Shown piece by piece: positions 40,237 through 40,725 of a DNA stretch of 40,725 nt. The stretch comes from Verrucomicrobiota bacterium (GTDB taxonomy: Bacteria; Verrucomicrobiota; Verrucomicrobiia; Limisphaerales; JACRJZ01). The notes beneath the pieces were generated by a model that saw only the letters and a program-made list of their open reading frames with translations, had not been told where the DNA came from and did not search any database. Position numbers and translations under genes: made by a program. Position 1 is the first letter of the stretch. Each line of letters opens with the position of its first letter. Where the stretch lies: the NCBI GenBank assembly GCA_016219875.1, contig JACRJZ010000088.1:1-40725 (forward strand). Direction: 5' to 3'.

Positions 40237-40725
40237 TCAGGCGGCTTGTTCGAGGGGAACAAGGTCAAAACCCAGTTCCTTGGCTTGGCGTTGGAGGCGG
40301 ATGATTTTGTTTTTGCGGCCCCGCTCCTCGTACTGCTTGGGGTCGGGTTCTTGGTATGGCTCGCCCGTCGTCAGGAGGTGGTGAATGAGGACGGCCAGCT
40401 TGCAGGCGGTGGCGGTCATGGCTTGGGGGGCTCCGTGCCGGGCTTTGAGGCGTCGGTAAAATACGCCCAGGCAAGTATCGGTCCGCCCAACAGCCAGGGC
40501 CGCCAGCCGCAAGAGCACTGCGACCCGGTTGACGACATGGGGGTGCGGCGGCTCAGAATCTTGCCGCCACTAATCTTGCTTCCCGGAGCCAAGCCCAGCC
40601 AGGCGGCGAAGGCAGCGCCATCGCGCCAGCGCTTCAGGTCCGCACCGATTTCCGACAAGATAAGGAGCACGCCCACCCTATTGAGACCTGGAACGAGGGT
40701 CAGATCGATTCCGAAGACCTGGGCC
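40237..40725 (-). pseudogene. IS110-type transposase C-terminus, frameshifted and cut by window end
   Basis: From the window end the minus strand reads FGIDLTLVPGLNRVGVLL, then GLAPGSKISGGKILS, the C-terminal (Transposase_20) part of IS110/IS1111 transposases. Near 40539-40543 a run of five G (five C on the coding strand) breaks the frame. One extra C would join RTPHVVNRVAVLLRLAALAV and the rest (LGVFYRRLKARHGAPQAMTATACKLAVLIHHLL). The catalytic DEDD N-terminus lies outside the window. The break may be decay or a sequencing error in a homopolymer. The insertion end lies somewhere in 40140-40236. Confidence 0.85.

Overview
The window looks like chromosomal DNA of a high-GC verrucomicrobial bacterium, most likely of the Pedosphaera/Limisphaerales type. 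This is inferred from sequence style, not from a database match. The signs are a GFTLIELL prepilin with an H-X9-DG tail, a C-terminal 'DGLPDAW' plus 'FYRV' module on a cytochrome, Gfo/Idh/MocA and PQQ-propeller exported proteins, a ResB/CcsA cytochrome c assembly pair, a bS22-like 33-residue protein, and many palindromic intergenic repeats. No rRNA, tRNA or CRISPR array was seen.

Region 1 (1-6.7 kb) is a redox locus. It holds two paralogous nine-heme c-type cytochromes (231-1913 and 3263-5566, both minus), an orphan GldG-like membrane-anchored protein between them (2258-3178, plus), and an Rrf2 regulator with three cluster-type cysteines (5985-6629). Two palindromes lie just upstream of the regulator. 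Region 2 (7.1-14.5 kb) holds exported enzymes and surface proteins: an alpha/beta hydrolase, a type II pseudopilin, a GH5 glycosidase, a CsgG-like protein and a PQQ-like propeller. Region 3 (14.6-19.0 kb) is a System II cytochrome c maturation operon (duplicated-domain lipoprotein, ResB, CcsA), which could assemble the cytochromes of region 1.

Region 4 (19.3-26.3 kb) is a co-directional set: FAD oxidoreductase, SET-domain protein, purN, hisG, bS22-like protein, TPR lipoprotein and DUF2203 protein. Region 5 (26.5-36.9 kb) is mosaic. It has a lower-GC membrane protein, a hicBA toxin-antitoxin pair, a Tat-type Gfo/Idh/MocA oxidoreductase with an upstream lipoprotein, a membrane-anchored ACP-like protein, a TlpA thioredoxin, a HIT protein, an unknown protein overlapping nrdR, a solitary ParD-like antitoxin, and a two-gene unit of an HNH protein and an unknown 395-residue protein. 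Region 6 (37.2-40.7 kb) is an ABC-2 transporter operon with a 66-residue internal gene and a TPR protein, followed by a frameshifted IS110-type transposase cut by the window end.

The most distinctive feature is the density and variety of palindromic repeats: a nested 136-bp palindrome, an inverted pair of ~118-bp MITE-like elements, at least five sites of a 'CACGTCGGCTGCTAC' element, 18-nt hairpins whose stems covary, a ~198-bp nested inverted repeat, and heptamer satellites. In two genes (SET protein and Gfo/Idh/MocA oxidoreductase) a repeat is read in frame as part of the predicted N-terminus. The clearest candidates for undescribed biology are the Rrf2/twin nonaheme locus, the HNH plus 395-residue pair, and the coding use of the repeats.
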